From assembly GCA_003130835.1 (NCBI GenBank), contig QEXX01000088.1, positions 1 through 64,000 of the forward strand: a stretch of DNA of 64,000 nt, in the 5' to 3' direction. Both the position numbers and the translations under genes were made by a program. This DNA comes from Anaerolineae bacterium (GTDB taxonomy: Bacteria; Chloroflexota; Anaerolineae; Anaerolineales; UBA4823). Below, piece by piece: positions 21,239 through 30,362 of this stretch; position 1 is the first letter of the stretch; each line of letters starts with the position of its first letter. The notes under the pieces are model-generated. The model made no database searches. It had not been told where the DNA came from and saw nothing but the letters and a program-made list of their open reading frames with translations.

Positions 21239-21243
21239 ACGAA

Positions 21244-21281
21244 ATGCGTGTGGAGGAAGTTAAGCCTTTCTCCACACGCAT
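21244..21281. terminator. Hairpin between convergent mltG and aminotransferase, possible bidirectional terminator
   Basis: ATGCGTGTGGAG...CTCCACACGCAT perfect 12-bp stem; no strong T tract. Confidence 0.55.
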
Positions 21282-21299
21282 AGCCCATCGCCGATTGAC

Positions 21300-22586
21300 T
21301 TAAGCCGCTTCGAGCTCTTTCATTTTCTCTCGAATGACATTTCCCAACCGATAGATCCCTTCCTCGATTTTTTCCGGGGTAGCATTCGAGAAATTCAAAC
21401 GCATGGTATTGTGCCCACCGCCGCCTGGGTAAAAACTCTCACCCGGCACAAAGGCTACTTTTTGCGCAATGGCTTCTTTTAGCACCTCTTTGGCGTCTAA
21501 ATACTCTGGCATTGTCCCCCATAAGAACAGCCCTCCTTCGGGTTGAGTCCAATCCACTTCAGGCGGGAAGTAGCGGTCCATCGCTGAGAGCATCACATCC
21601 CGCCGCTCACGATAGACGCGGCGGATCAATTTTACATGCTCATCCAGAAATCCGCCTTTGGAGACCTCGTGCGCGACCAGTTGGTTGAAGGTTGCGGTAT
21701 GCAAGTCTTCGCCTTGTTTGGCTTCCACCATTTTGCGAATCACTTCAGGAGGAGCAACCACCCACGCTAAGCGTAAACCGGGGGCTAAGATTTTCGAAAA
21801 GGTGCTGAGGTAAATCACATTGCCACGATAACAGCGATCGTGATTACCACGATACTGGCTATCCACAACAACAATGGAGGGTAAATGCTCCCCTTCAAAA
21901 CGCAACTGCCCATAGGGATCGTCTTCAACGATCGGCACACCAAAACGATTTGCCAATTCCACCAATTGATAGCGACGTTCTAAGGAGAGCGTCACTCCAG
22001 TCGGATTTTGGAAATTCGGGAGTACATAGATAAACTTGGGTCCGTACCGTAGCGCCTCTTCCAAGGCATCGGTGATCATGCCATGTTTATCGGAAGGTAC
22101 CGCCACATACTCTGCGCCATAGGCATTCCAAGCTTGCAGGGCTCCCAAATAGGTGGGCGATTCAACCAAAATGCGATCGCCGCGATTGATAAACACCTTT
22201 CCGATTAAGTCCAGCGCTTGTTGTGAACCGGATGTAATCAGAATGTTCTCCGGATTTATCGTGATCCCATAACGCGCAGTATGGCGAGCAATCTGCTCAC
22301 GCAAAGGTAAAAAGCCTTCGGTGGTGCTGTATTGCAACGCTTGCGCGCCATGATCGCGAAGAACCTTCTGACAGGCTTCAGCAAAACGCTCAATTGGGAA
22401 GACCTCAGGTGCTGGTAAACCCCCTGCAAAGGAGATGATGTCGGGTTGCTCGGTAAGCTTCAACAACTCCCTTACTGCAGAGCTTCCCATGCGTTTTGTG
22501 CGATGGGCGTAACGATGATCCCACGGAGTCTGTAAACCTCTTTCGTCTCGAAATGCACCCGTTACTTTGACCGCGGGTCTAACCAT
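21300..22586 (-). CDS. PLP-dependent aminotransferase, class I/II (2-aminoadipate aminotransferase-like)
   Basis: ISFAGGLPAPEVFP, LITSGSQQALDLIGKVF, PNFQNPTGVTLS, TFSKILAPGLRLAW. Confidence 0.9.
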   Translation of the reverse strand: MVRPAVKVTGAFRDERGLQTPWDHRYAHRTKRMGSSAVRELLKLTEQPDIISFAGGLPAPEVFPIERFAEACQKVLRDHGAQALQYSTTEGFLPLREQIARHTARYGITINPENILITSGSQQALDLIGKVFINRGDRILVESPTYLGALQAWNAYGAEYVAVPSDKHGMITDALEEALRYGPKFIYVLPNFQNPTGVTLSLERRYQLVELANRFGVPIVEDDPYGQLRFEGEHLPSIVVVDSQYRGNHDRCYRGNVIYLSTFSKILAPGLRLAWVVAPPEVIRKMVEAKQGEDLHTATFNQLVAHEVSKGGFLDEHVKLIRRVYRERRDVMLSAMDRYFPPEVDWTQPEGGLFLWGTMPEYLDAKEVLKEAIAQKVAFVPGESFYPGGGGHNTMRLNFSNATPEKIEEGIYRLGNVIREKMKELEAA

Positions 22587-22615
22587 TTAGAAACCTCCTT
22601 CCTTTGTGGAAACAA

Positions 22616-25600
22616 CTATTTTGGAAAACGGCTTAGAACAACCGCCTCACTCGGCAAAATGGATTTCTCTCCAAGCGTTAAGGACGACGGAGCTTTGATC
22701 GCTTTATCGGGAGAGCCTTGATAGATCAAAATGCGCGTGCCTTCTTCGGCAGCTTTCAACTCAACGTATGCTTGTCCGGTGAGATTCCCTTGTTGATCGA
22801 TCGCACAACTGGTGACCCAACCGATCACTCGTCCGCGTTTATCCAAGACCGGATCACCACCGTGCGCCATACGGACTCCCTTCTCTAAGAATTGAAAGCG
22901 AACCACCACCCCTTTGCGTGTTTTTTCTCGCTCAACAAATGCCTGCCGTCCGATAAACCAGGGTTTATGCAACTTAACATAACTTCCAAAACCACCCTCT
23001 GCCACGCCCAAGTCTCGTTCGCCGCGTTTTCCAGAGCCTTCACCCATCTCATGTCCATACAGTGGCAAGCCAGCCTCAGTGCGCAGTGAATCGCGCGCCC
23101 CTAATCCAACCGGTTTGATCCCAAAGGGTTCTCCCTTTTCCAACAAGGCTTTGAACAATTCTGCTGCCCGATCGGGATGAACAAATAGCTCAAAAGCCAT
23201 CTTTTCACCCGTATAGCCAGTGCGAGAAACAATCAAATCAAATCCACCAACGGTCGCATCGCATAACTCAGTTCGCTTGAGAGCAAAGATTTTCTTGCGC
23301 GTCTCAGGGTCAACGCCCAGAGCCAGTAAAATTTCTCGAGATTTTGGACCCTGCAGAGCAATATCCACCCGCATATCTTTGCCCTCTCTTGGATCGCGCA
23401 GGTTGCGCAAGCGAGCTTTACGGCCAAAAGCCCGCGCCCACGGCCGTTGACGGTCAATACATACTTTCCCCTCTAAAACCGCATTCAGCCATGCCCAATC
23501 CTTGTCATCATTTGAAGCGTTGACCACTACCAAAAAGGCATCCAAAGCCCGGCGGTAGACCAAGGTATCATCAATCACATTGGCGTCCGGATCGAGGAAA
23601 TGGGTATAGCAGGACTCCCCCACTTCTAATCCTCCAATGTCATTGCCACACACGCTATCAAGAAACGCTGCTGCATCTGCCCCCTCAACCTGATAGACCC
23701 CCATGTGGGCAACATCGAATAAACCGGCTGCCGTACGCGTGGCTTGATGCTCCTCAATCACTGAGCTATACCAAACTGGCATCTCCCATCCTGCAAAGGG
23801 AATCAACTTTGCCCCCAATTGACGATGCAAATCATAAAGAGGCGTTCGTTTTAGCTCCCCCTCGCTTTGAGTCCACTGAAAATCTGGCTTTGCCTCCCCG
23901 CTATCGGCTGTCATGCCAATATAATAAGGTTTTTCGGCAGGATGGTTCGACCTTGAAGCCTGAACCGCTTGCGCATTGAGCTTTTCTTTGATGACGACCG
24001 GCCCCGGTAGCTTCTTCATCACCCGATCGGTTGCACCTTCTGCCTGATCAAAATCAACATATCCATCGGACAAGGCGCGCAGCCAGGCTGCAAAATAGGC
24101 GGCCTCTTTGGCCGGCAGGATTAAGTCAAATTCTCTTTCGGCTCGGCAGGCTAACGTACCTTCCACACTTCTTTGGGGCGCTCGAATTTTCACCTGACAG
24201 GCCTCACCAACATCGAGCGTGGAGACATCGACATCGGTCGCGTAATTCAGAAATTGACGGACAGCATCCCCTTTGATGACAAAGGAAACCATCCCAGTCT
24301 CTGAGAGATAAGAATCATCGACAAAGTAATAATGGGGATAGCCATGGCGAGTGACTTCAAGATCTGAGCCAGCCTGTTCAGCTAATTGTCGCACTTGAAT
24401 CTTGACCGACTCGAGCGTATCGAAATCGACTTTCGCCCGCCGCAGATTGGCAACCCGCACAGCGTACGTATAAGGTTTGGTCGCCCCTAAAACCTGCACG
24501 ATGAACTCTGCTACCTTGCGCATCTGTTCTTCCTTGAAGCCGCGTTGGGTCACCCAAGGGGTTCCCATCCGAATTCCAGAAGGGTCAGCAGCCGAACTAT
24601 CACCCGGTATCGTGTTGCGATTTACCACAATTCCAGCAATATCCAAAATCCGTGCAGCTTGATCACCTGAAAGGGCAGTTCCATCTGCCCCGATAAAGGT
24701 GCGGCAGTCTAAATTGGTCAAATGGGTGTTGGTGCCGCCATAAGAAATTCGGCAGCCAAGCTCTCTTAATCGCTCGGTCAAAGCGATACAGTTCTTAACC
24801 ACCTGAGCTTGCAACTGGCGAAACTGCTCGGTTTTGGCAAGCTTAAATGCCAAAGCCATCGCCGCAATTGTGCTGACGTGCGGCCCGCCTTGCTCTCCTG
24901 GAAAGACAGCCCGGTCAATCTTCTTGGCTAAGGAAGCATCTGTTGTCAGAATACACGCTCCGCGTGGGCCGCATAGGGATTTATGAGTGGTAAAGGTGAT
25001 CACATCTGCATAGCCAAGCGGAGATGGGTAAACACCGGCTGCAACCAACCCTGCCACATGGGCAATATCTGCCAGTAGGTAAGCCCCAACCGAATGAGCG
25101 ATCCTGGCAAAGCGTTCCCAATCGACCGACCAGGGATAAGACGAGTAACCGGCAATGATAAGCTTCGGGCGAACCTGCTCAGCCAATGCTTGGATACTAT
25201 CGTAATTGATTTGTTCTGTTTCGGGATCAACAGTGTAATGATAGGCTTGATAAAACTTTCCAGAACGATTGACCGAAGAACCATGCGTTAGGTGACCACC
25301 ATGCAGCAAACTCATCCCCAAGATTGGGTCACCAGGGTTGAGCAAAGCATGAAAAACAGCGTTGTTTGCCGGTGCACCGGAAAGCGCTTGAACATTGACA
25401 AAGATATCGTCGGCACCTACGCGCTCGTTGGCAAATAATTCGGCACAGCGCCGTCTAGCGAGCATTTCTACAACGTCAGCATATTCTACCCCTTTATAGT
25501 AGCGCGGATCGGAATAACGCCGATAGGAGGAAAGTTGAAAATCATAATCCAAGATTTGGCTTTCCGTGTAGACACGGCTCTCCTCCGGGGGATAGCCTTC

Positions 25601-25774
25601 GGCATAGATGTTTTGAAAAGAAGAGCTTAAGATTTCCCGCACCGCCAGGGGAGCTGTACTTTCGCTGGGAATCAAGATCAGCTTACGGACTTGCCGTTCC
25701 GATTCTAGGTCTAAGAGTTCTTTGAGCTCTCTGTCAAAGTCTGCAACGGAACCGCGGAATAGATAGTCAGCCAT
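22616..25774 (-). CDS. Fusion: serine hydroxymethyltransferase (aa ~1-490) + degenerate GcvT-like linker (~492-590) + aminomethyltransferase GcvT (~643-1052)
   Basis: SHMT: LIPSESTAP, SGAPANNAVFHALL, THKSLCGPRGACILT; GcvT: LYDLHRQLGAKLIPFAGWEMPVWYSSVIEEHQATR, SRTGYTGEKMAFELF, LGARDSLRTEAGLPLYGHE; single uninterrupted 1052-aa ORF. Confidence 0.93.
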   Translation of the reverse strand: MADYLFRGSVADFDRELKELLDLESERQVRKLILIPSESTAPLAVREILSSSFQNIYAEGYPPEESRVYTESQILDYDFQLSSYRRYSDPRYYKGVEYADVVEMLARRRCAELFANERVGADDIFVNVQALSGAPANNAVFHALLNPGDPILGMSLLHGGHLTHGSSVNRSGKFYQAYHYTVDPETEQINYDSIQALAEQVRPKLIIAGYSSYPWSVDWERFARIAHSVGAYLLADIAHVAGLVAAGVYPSPLGYADVITFTTHKSLCGPRGACILTTDASLAKKIDRAVFPGEQGGPHVSTIAAMALAFKLAKTEQFRQLQAQVVKNCIALTERLRELGCRISYGGTNTHLTNLDCRTFIGADGTALSGDQAARILDIAGIVVNRNTIPGDSSAADPSGIRMGTPWVTQRGFKEEQMRKVAEFIVQVLGATKPYTYAVRVANLRRAKVDFDTLESVKIQVRQLAEQAGSDLEVTRHGYPHYYFVDDSYLSETGMVSFVIKGDAVRQFLNYATDVDVSTLDVGEACQVKIRAPQRSVEGTLACRAEREFDLILPAKEAAYFAAWLRALSDGYVDFDQAEGATDRVMKKLPGPVVIKEKLNAQAVQASRSNHPAEKPYYIGMTADSGEAKPDFQWTQSEGELKRTPLYDLHRQLGAKLIPFAGWEMPVWYSSVIEEHQATRTAAGLFDVAHMGVYQVEGADAAAFLDSVCGNDIGGLEVGESCYTHFLDPDANVIDDTLVYRRALDAFLVVVNASNDDKDWAWLNAVLEGKVCIDRQRPWARAFGRKARLRNLRDPREGKDMRVDIALQGPKSREILLALGVDPETRKKIFALKRTELCDATVGGFDLIVSRTGYTGEKMAFELFVHPDRAAELFKALLEKGEPFGIKPVGLGARDSLRTEAGLPLYGHEMGEGSGKRGERDLGVAEGGFGSYVKLHKPWFIGRQAFVEREKTRKGVVVRFQFLEKGVRMAHGGDPVLDKRGRVIGWVTSCAIDQQGNLTGQAYVELKAAEEGTRILIYQGSPDKAIKAPSSLTLGEKSILPSEAVVLSRFPK

Positions 25775-25873
25775 TAGATACTCCTCGTAGGATAAATTTT
25801 GGAATATTCGAATTTAATCCAAAAAATTGCGTTAAGGATTCAATTCTGGAATAAGGGCAATCAGCTTTCTGAC

Positions 25874-26272
25874 TTATGGAATGATCCCCCCGCATGAAAC
25901 CTTGTCTTTGGGTGATTTGGCAAATTGTTCTTTCCATTCTTTTCCATCGAGGTATAACTTGCACTTTAAGTCTCCTGTCTGAGTCGGATTGCCAACTGTA
26001 AGAACGACAATCATCCCCTTTGGGAAATTCATCGTTTTATGCCACGGTACAGAGATTTCTATCAAGCCCGTCTTCGATCCATCTGGCTGAGTATAAGTCA
26101 CCACAGCAGTAGAAGCGCTACCTTCGACCCGATAAGTAATTGAACGGTATCCCTCTGGTCTTGAATTAAAAACCCCTAGAAGATAATAAATGAGAGCCGC
26201 AATACCCAAGACCAAAGCGATGATCAAGAATTGGGCAGCCAGTCCTGTCCTCGATTTAACCGTTAGAGACAT
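25874..26272 (-). CDS. MmpS-like small membrane-anchored protein
   Basis: N-terminal TM, then YRVEGSASTAVVTYTQPDGS...VPWHKT...CKLYLDGKEW.....VSCGG, an MmpS-like pattern. Confidence 0.5.
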   Translation of the reverse strand: MSLTVKSRTGLAAQFLIIALVLGIAALIYYLLGVFNSRPEGYRSITYRVEGSASTAVVTYTQPDGSKTGLIEISVPWHKTMNFPKGMIVVLTVGNPTQTGDLKCKLYLDGKEWKEQFAKSPKDKVSCGGIIP

Positions 26273-26337
26273 CTTTTCCTACACGATAATCATCCTCTTC
26301 GATTTTATTCCTATGAATCCTTTCGGTCAAGTTAATA

Positions 26338-26375
26338 AAATCATCCTATGAAGGATGAACTTCATAGGATGATTT
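26338..26375 (-). terminator. Hairpin terminator downstream of tRNA-Val
   Basis: 15-bp perfect stem AAATCATCCTATGAA / TTCATAGGATGATTT with T-rich 3' flank on minus strand. Confidence 0.75.
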
Positions 26376-26380
26376 CTGAT

Positions 26381-26453
26381 GGGCGGAAAGGGACTCGAAC
26401 CCCCGACCTCCTCTGTGTAAGAGAGGCGCTCTAACCAACTGAGCTATCCGCCC
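26381..26453 (-). tRNA. tRNA-Val (anticodon TAC)
   Basis: 73-nt cloverleaf GGGCGGATAGCTCAGTTGGTTAGAGCGCCTCTCTTACACAGAGGAGGTCGGGGGTTCGAGTCCCTTTCCGCCC; loop CTTACAC. Confidence 0.97.
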
Positions 26454-26637
26454 ATTCACCCTTATATTATACCCGAAATTCCCTTCTTCACCCTTAAGTT
26501 ATCCCATGACCAGACCGATCATTTATCGATTCTAATTGAAGATTCATTTAGAATTTCAGAAAAGATTGCATTTGAATGAAAAGTATGGTAATATTTATTG
26601 AAAGGTTTGGTTTTCCTTTGTATTATGAGGAGTTGAA

Positions 26638-27474
26638 ATGAGTTACGAGGAAAGAATACGAGCAGCTAGGTCTAATATGTCAAAAAGTTTTTCTAAGCTG
26701 GCTGATTATCTATTAGACTCTTATATCGAAGCCTCATTTATGACGGCAAGCGAACTTGCTCATACCTTAAACCTTGATGCAGCCACCGTTGTTCGGTTCT
26801 CCCAATTTCTTGGTTATAATGGCTTTCCAGAATTGCAACGGGAAATTCGCCAAAAGGTACGCAATGATTTGCTTCTTCGGCCTCAGGAAGCTTTAGAACC
26901 CAACAGCGTGACGGGAATCGTCCAATCAGCAATGCGGGAAATCGCTGAAGCCATCGAACACACCCGAATCTCTTTAGATATTGATTCGATCCAAAAGTTA
27001 GTTGAATTGCTCGGTACGGTGCGTCGCATTCTCATCTTTGCCGAAGGTCCTGCTCAACCAAACGCCTATAGTCTCGTGCAATATCTTGAACAAGGTGGTT
27101 TCCCGGTCTATATCGCGCGTGCAGGAGTTGTCGACTTAGCGCGCACCCTAAATAATGCTACCCCTCAGGATTTGATTCTAGCTATGGAAATTACCGGACA
27201 GACTCCCTATATTGCGACAGCGCTTTGTGAAGCGCGCTCACGCGGCATCCCCACTGCGGCGATTGTCGGTGCAGCTTCCTTAGCGTCAACACGCTGCGCC
27301 GATATTGTCATCGCTGCAGCTGCGCATTCTTCTGTCGGAGTAGGCACGGTATCCTTGGAGGCAATTATCTATACCTTTGCCAAACTGTTGCGTTGGCGTT
27401 TTGCCGATCGTTTTGCTGGTACAGAACAAGCCATCTTAGAGATCTCAAACCGCATCCAACAGCCTTTAGAATAA
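26638..27474 (+). CDS. MurR/RpiR family transcriptional regulator
   Basis: N-terminal HTH MTASELAHTLNLDAATVVRFSQFLGYNGFPELQREIR and SIS-like domain. Confidence 0.9.
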   Translation: MSYEERIRAARSNMSKSFSKLADYLLDSYIEASFMTASELAHTLNLDAATVVRFSQFLGYNGFPELQREIRQKVRNDLLLRPQEALEPNSVTGIVQSAMREIAEAIEHTRISLDIDSIQKLVELLGTVRRILIFAEGPAQPNAYSLVQYLEQGGFPVYIARAGVVDLARTLNNATPQDLILAMEITGQTPYIATALCEARSRGIPTAAIVGAASLASTRCADIVIAAAAHSSVGVGTVSLEAIIYTFAKLLRWRFADRFAGTEQAILEISNRIQQPLE

Positions 27475-27494
27475 ATCTTTTTTCGGAGAGAACC

Positions 27495-28265
27495 ATGCGA
27501 TTTGTTCGTTATCAAAAGCCCAATCAACCCCCCCGTCAGGGTTGGCTTTCTGGCAATCAAGTCGGTCCAATCGAAGGTTCGATCTTCACCGAGTTCCGCC
27601 GTTTGGAAGCCGAAGAGGAGCTCTCGCAAATCCGAATCTTACCCCCTGTCCAACCAAGCAAGATAATTTGTGTCGGCAGAAATTATGCTGCCCATGCTTC
27701 GGAACACGGAGCTGAGGTTCCAGAAGTGCCCCTATTGTTTCTGAAACCCCCCTCCGCAGTCATTGGGCACTTAGACCCCATCATATTGCCTCCTCAAAGC
27801 CACCAAGTCGAACACGAGGCAGAACTGGCTATTGTTATCGGAAAGCGCGGCCGATGGATCCTTCCCGACCAAGCCGAAGGCTATATTCTTGGCTACACGA
27901 TCGCCAATGATGTTACCGCTCGAGACTTGCAAAATAGAGACCATCAGTGGACACGTGCAAAAGGTTTCGATACGTTTTGCCCAATCGGGCCTTGGATCGA
28001 AACGGAATTCAATCCCTCCGATGCCTTAATCACCTGTACGGTGAACGACGATATCCGTCAAATGGCTTCAACCCACGATATGGTCTTTAATATTTACCAA
28101 CTGATTGCTTTTGCCTCATCGATTATGACCCTAGAACCGGGTGACCTGATTCTCACCGGCACGCCAGCGGGGGTAAGCCCTCTTTCCGATGGGGATGTCG
28201 TCCGCATCACCATTGATGGAATCGGCACCCTAGAAAACCCGGTTAAAGCAGAAGCCCCCCACTAA
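27495..28265 (+). CDS. Fumarylacetoacetate hydrolase family protein
   Basis: KIICVGRNYAAHASEHG, EVPLLFLKPPSAVIG, YTIANDVTARDLQ, GDLILTGTPAGV; ATG at 27495 after GGAGAG. Confidence 0.92.
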   Translation: MRFVRYQKPNQPPRQGWLSGNQVGPIEGSIFTEFRRLEAEEELSQIRILPPVQPSKIICVGRNYAAHASEHGAEVPEVPLLFLKPPSAVIGHLDPIILPPQSHQVEHEAELAIVIGKRGRWILPDQAEGYILGYTIANDVTARDLQNRDHQWTRAKGFDTFCPIGPWIETEFNPSDALITCTVNDDIRQMASTHDMVFNIYQLIAFASSIMTLEPGDLILTGTPAGVSPLSDGDVVRITIDGIGTLENPVKAEAPH

Positions 28266-28272
28266 TGGTTCG

Positions 28273-29430
28273 ATGTCCTTAGATATTCATACTACGGTTC
28301 AGGTTATCCTGTTGATTCTTTTGCTCTTGGTAGCCTTGATGGTCTGGCAAGGCATCCAGTCGATTCGCACAGCCCGCAAGCTACCTTTCTTTCGTTTGCG
28401 CCGTAATCGAAATTTGCGCGGTTGGAGGCTGATCGGTGGGTCTATTCTTCTCTTTATCCTAACTTTGATCCTGAATACTCGCCTTGAGCCAATGATCTAC
28501 ACCGTGTTTCCCCCATCGCCAACGATAACACTCAGTCCAACCATCACCCTGTCACCAACCATTACCTTATCGCCAACCATCACCCTAACCCCCACCATCA
28601 CGTTAACTCCCGAAGTGACCGACACTCCGACCATCACCCCAACCCCTTTTGTCCCACTCGCCATCGAAGCCCGTTTTGAAGCAACTGTTCCCCCCAACCC
28701 AGAAGCGAAATTTAGCCCCATTATTTTCACTCAAGGAATTGATGCCCTCTATCAACCCATTGCGCCCGGTGAAGAGTTTCAGAATCCGGTCGGACATCTA
28801 TACGGCGTATTTAGCTACGATCAAATGGTCGATGGTTCGCAGTGGACTGCTCTCTGGTATCGAGATGGCGAGTTAGTGCACTTTGAAACCAAAGTCTGGG
28901 ATGGAGGCACTGGGGGGTATGGTTATACGGATTGGAATCCCGATCCCTCACAATGGTTACCCGGCGAATATGAGGTGCAATTGTTCAACGGCTTATTATG
29001 GAAACGTTCAGGGCGCTTTCGAGTGGTTGGTGAACCTCCAACTCCTGCCCCAAGCCCCACCTATACCCAAACCCCAACTCCGTCAAGAACACCCACCCCC
29101 ACACGCAGCTTAACACCCACGCGTACCCTTACACCTACGCGCACTGCGACCTTATCACCCGAACAACGTCTGACCTTAACAGCAGCCCCAACGCGCACCC
29201 CTACGCCAACGCGTACCCGCATCCCAACCTTTACACCTACAATCACTCAGACAAAACGCCCCACCTGGACAATCACTCTCTCCCCCACCGTAACCTTAAC
29301 TCGCACTCCTTATAGCAGCCCCACGGTGACCTTAACGAGAACCCCTTATCCAACCCTCACGCGCACCCCGGTAACGCCTAGCATCACTCCTTACCCCACT
29401 CTGACCCGTACGCCCACGCCAACCAATTAG
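28273..29430 (+). CDS. Membrane-anchored protein with two P/T/S-rich repeat tracts flanking a beta-rich extracellular domain
   Basis: Two N-terminal TMs; (PTITLS/T)n repeat; central WTALWYRDGELVHFETKVWDGGTGGYG...LPGEYEVQLFNG; C-terminal TPTR repeats. Confidence 0.7.
   Translation: MSLDIHTTVQVILLILLLLVALMVWQGIQSIRTARKLPFFRLRRNRNLRGWRLIGGSILLFILTLILNTRLEPMIYTVFPPSPTITLSPTITLSPTITLSPTITLTPTITLTPEVTDTPTITPTPFVPLAIEARFEATVPPNPEAKFSPIIFTQGIDALYQPIAPGEEFQNPVGHLYGVFSYDQMVDGSQWTALWYRDGELVHFETKVWDGGTGGYGYTDWNPDPSQWLPGEYEVQLFNGLLWKRSGRFRVVGEPPTPAPSPTYTQTPTPSRTPTPTRSLTPTRTLTPTRTATLSPEQRLTLTAAPTRTPTPTRTRIPTFTPTITQTKRPTWTITLSPTVTLTRTPYSSPTVTLTRTPYPTLTRTPVTPSITPYPTLTRTPTPTN
28515..28640 (+). repeat. Coding hexapeptide repeat (PTITLS/T)
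   Basis: CCA-ACC-ATC-ACC-CTG-TCA-like units with synonymous variation. Confidence 0.75.
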
Positions 29431-30362
29431 CGACCTTTGCTCCAAGCCAAAGCAATTTGAGCTGCAATCCGAGCGTTATTCTTCAACAAGCTAAGATTGG
29501 TTTGCACGCTCTTACCCCCCGATAATTCGTACAGCCTTTGTAGTAAGAAGGGGGTCACCGCTTGACCGTGAATGCCCTGTTTTTCCGCTTCAGACACAGC
29601 TTGTTGAATATAGGCTTCCACCTCATCAGCCGATAAAGCATCGGCTTGCGGTGGAGGCGCGGCGACCAAAATTGCGCTCTGAAACCCCAATTCCCAATGC
29701 GTTCGCGCCAAACTCGCAATGTCTTGAGGGGTGTTTACTACTACACTGACCTCCAAATTCGGGCTTCCGAGGCTATAAAAAGCAGGAAACACCTCGGTTT
29801 GATAGCCCACCACCGGAACAGAGCGGGTTTCAAGCGCCTCCAACGTTGCAGCTAAATCCAAGATCGCTTTCGCACCTGAACAAACCACGATAACAGGGAT
29901 TTCCGCCAAGGCTTGAATATCGGCGGATACATCACTGTGCCGCAAGGTTTCCGTATAACGATGTACCCCACCAATTCCGCCCGTCGAAAAAACTCGAATA
30001 CCGACCTGATGAGCAACCCACATCGTTGCAGCCACCGTCGTGCCACCCCAACCTTTTTCAACCACCAACGGCGCTATATCGCGTAAACTCACTTTGGAGA
30101 CTTGCGCTCGGGTTGCCAAAGCATGAATTTCATCTACAGTCAATCCGCATACGATCTTGCCGTCGATGATTCCGATCGTTGCTGGTATACAACCCGCATT
30201 ATGGATTTCTTCTTCGATTTCTTGTGCCAATTGCAGGTTTTGGGGATAGGGGAGCCCATGCGTGATCACCGTTGTTTCAAGGGCAACCACCGCTTGGTTC
30301 TCATTTAATGCTTTCGATAGAGAAGGAGATAAACGGAAATAAGGCGGAAGAGTACGGCTCAT
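29427..30362 (-). CDS. psuG: Pseudouridine-5'-phosphate glycosidase
   Basis: VVALETTVITHGLPYPQN, GIIDGKIVCGL, KGWGGTTVAATMWVAHQVGIRVFSTGGIGGVHR. Confidence 0.95.
   Translation of the reverse strand: MSRTLPPYFRLSPSLSKALNENQAVVALETTVITHGLPYPQNLQLAQEIEEEIHNAGCIPATIGIIDGKIVCGLTVDEIHALATRAQVSKVSLRDIAPLVVEKGWGGTTVAATMWVAHQVGIRVFSTGGIGGVHRYTETLRHSDVSADIQALAEIPVIVVCSGAKAILDLAATLEALETRSVPVVGYQTEVFPAFYSLGSPNLEVSVVVNTPQDIASLARTHWELGFQSAILVAAPPPQADALSADEVEAYIQQAVSEAEKQGIHGQAVTPFLLQRLYELSGGKSVQTNLSLLKNNARIAAQIALAWSKGR

Noticed and set aside
28497-29246. CRISPR-like or direct-repeat appearance and antisense Val/Gly-rich ORFs (e.g. 28497-28730, 29061-29246)
   Set aside because: Repeats are in-frame codon repeats of the PT-rich protein, with no constant-length spacers; antisense ORFs are complements of low-complexity coding.
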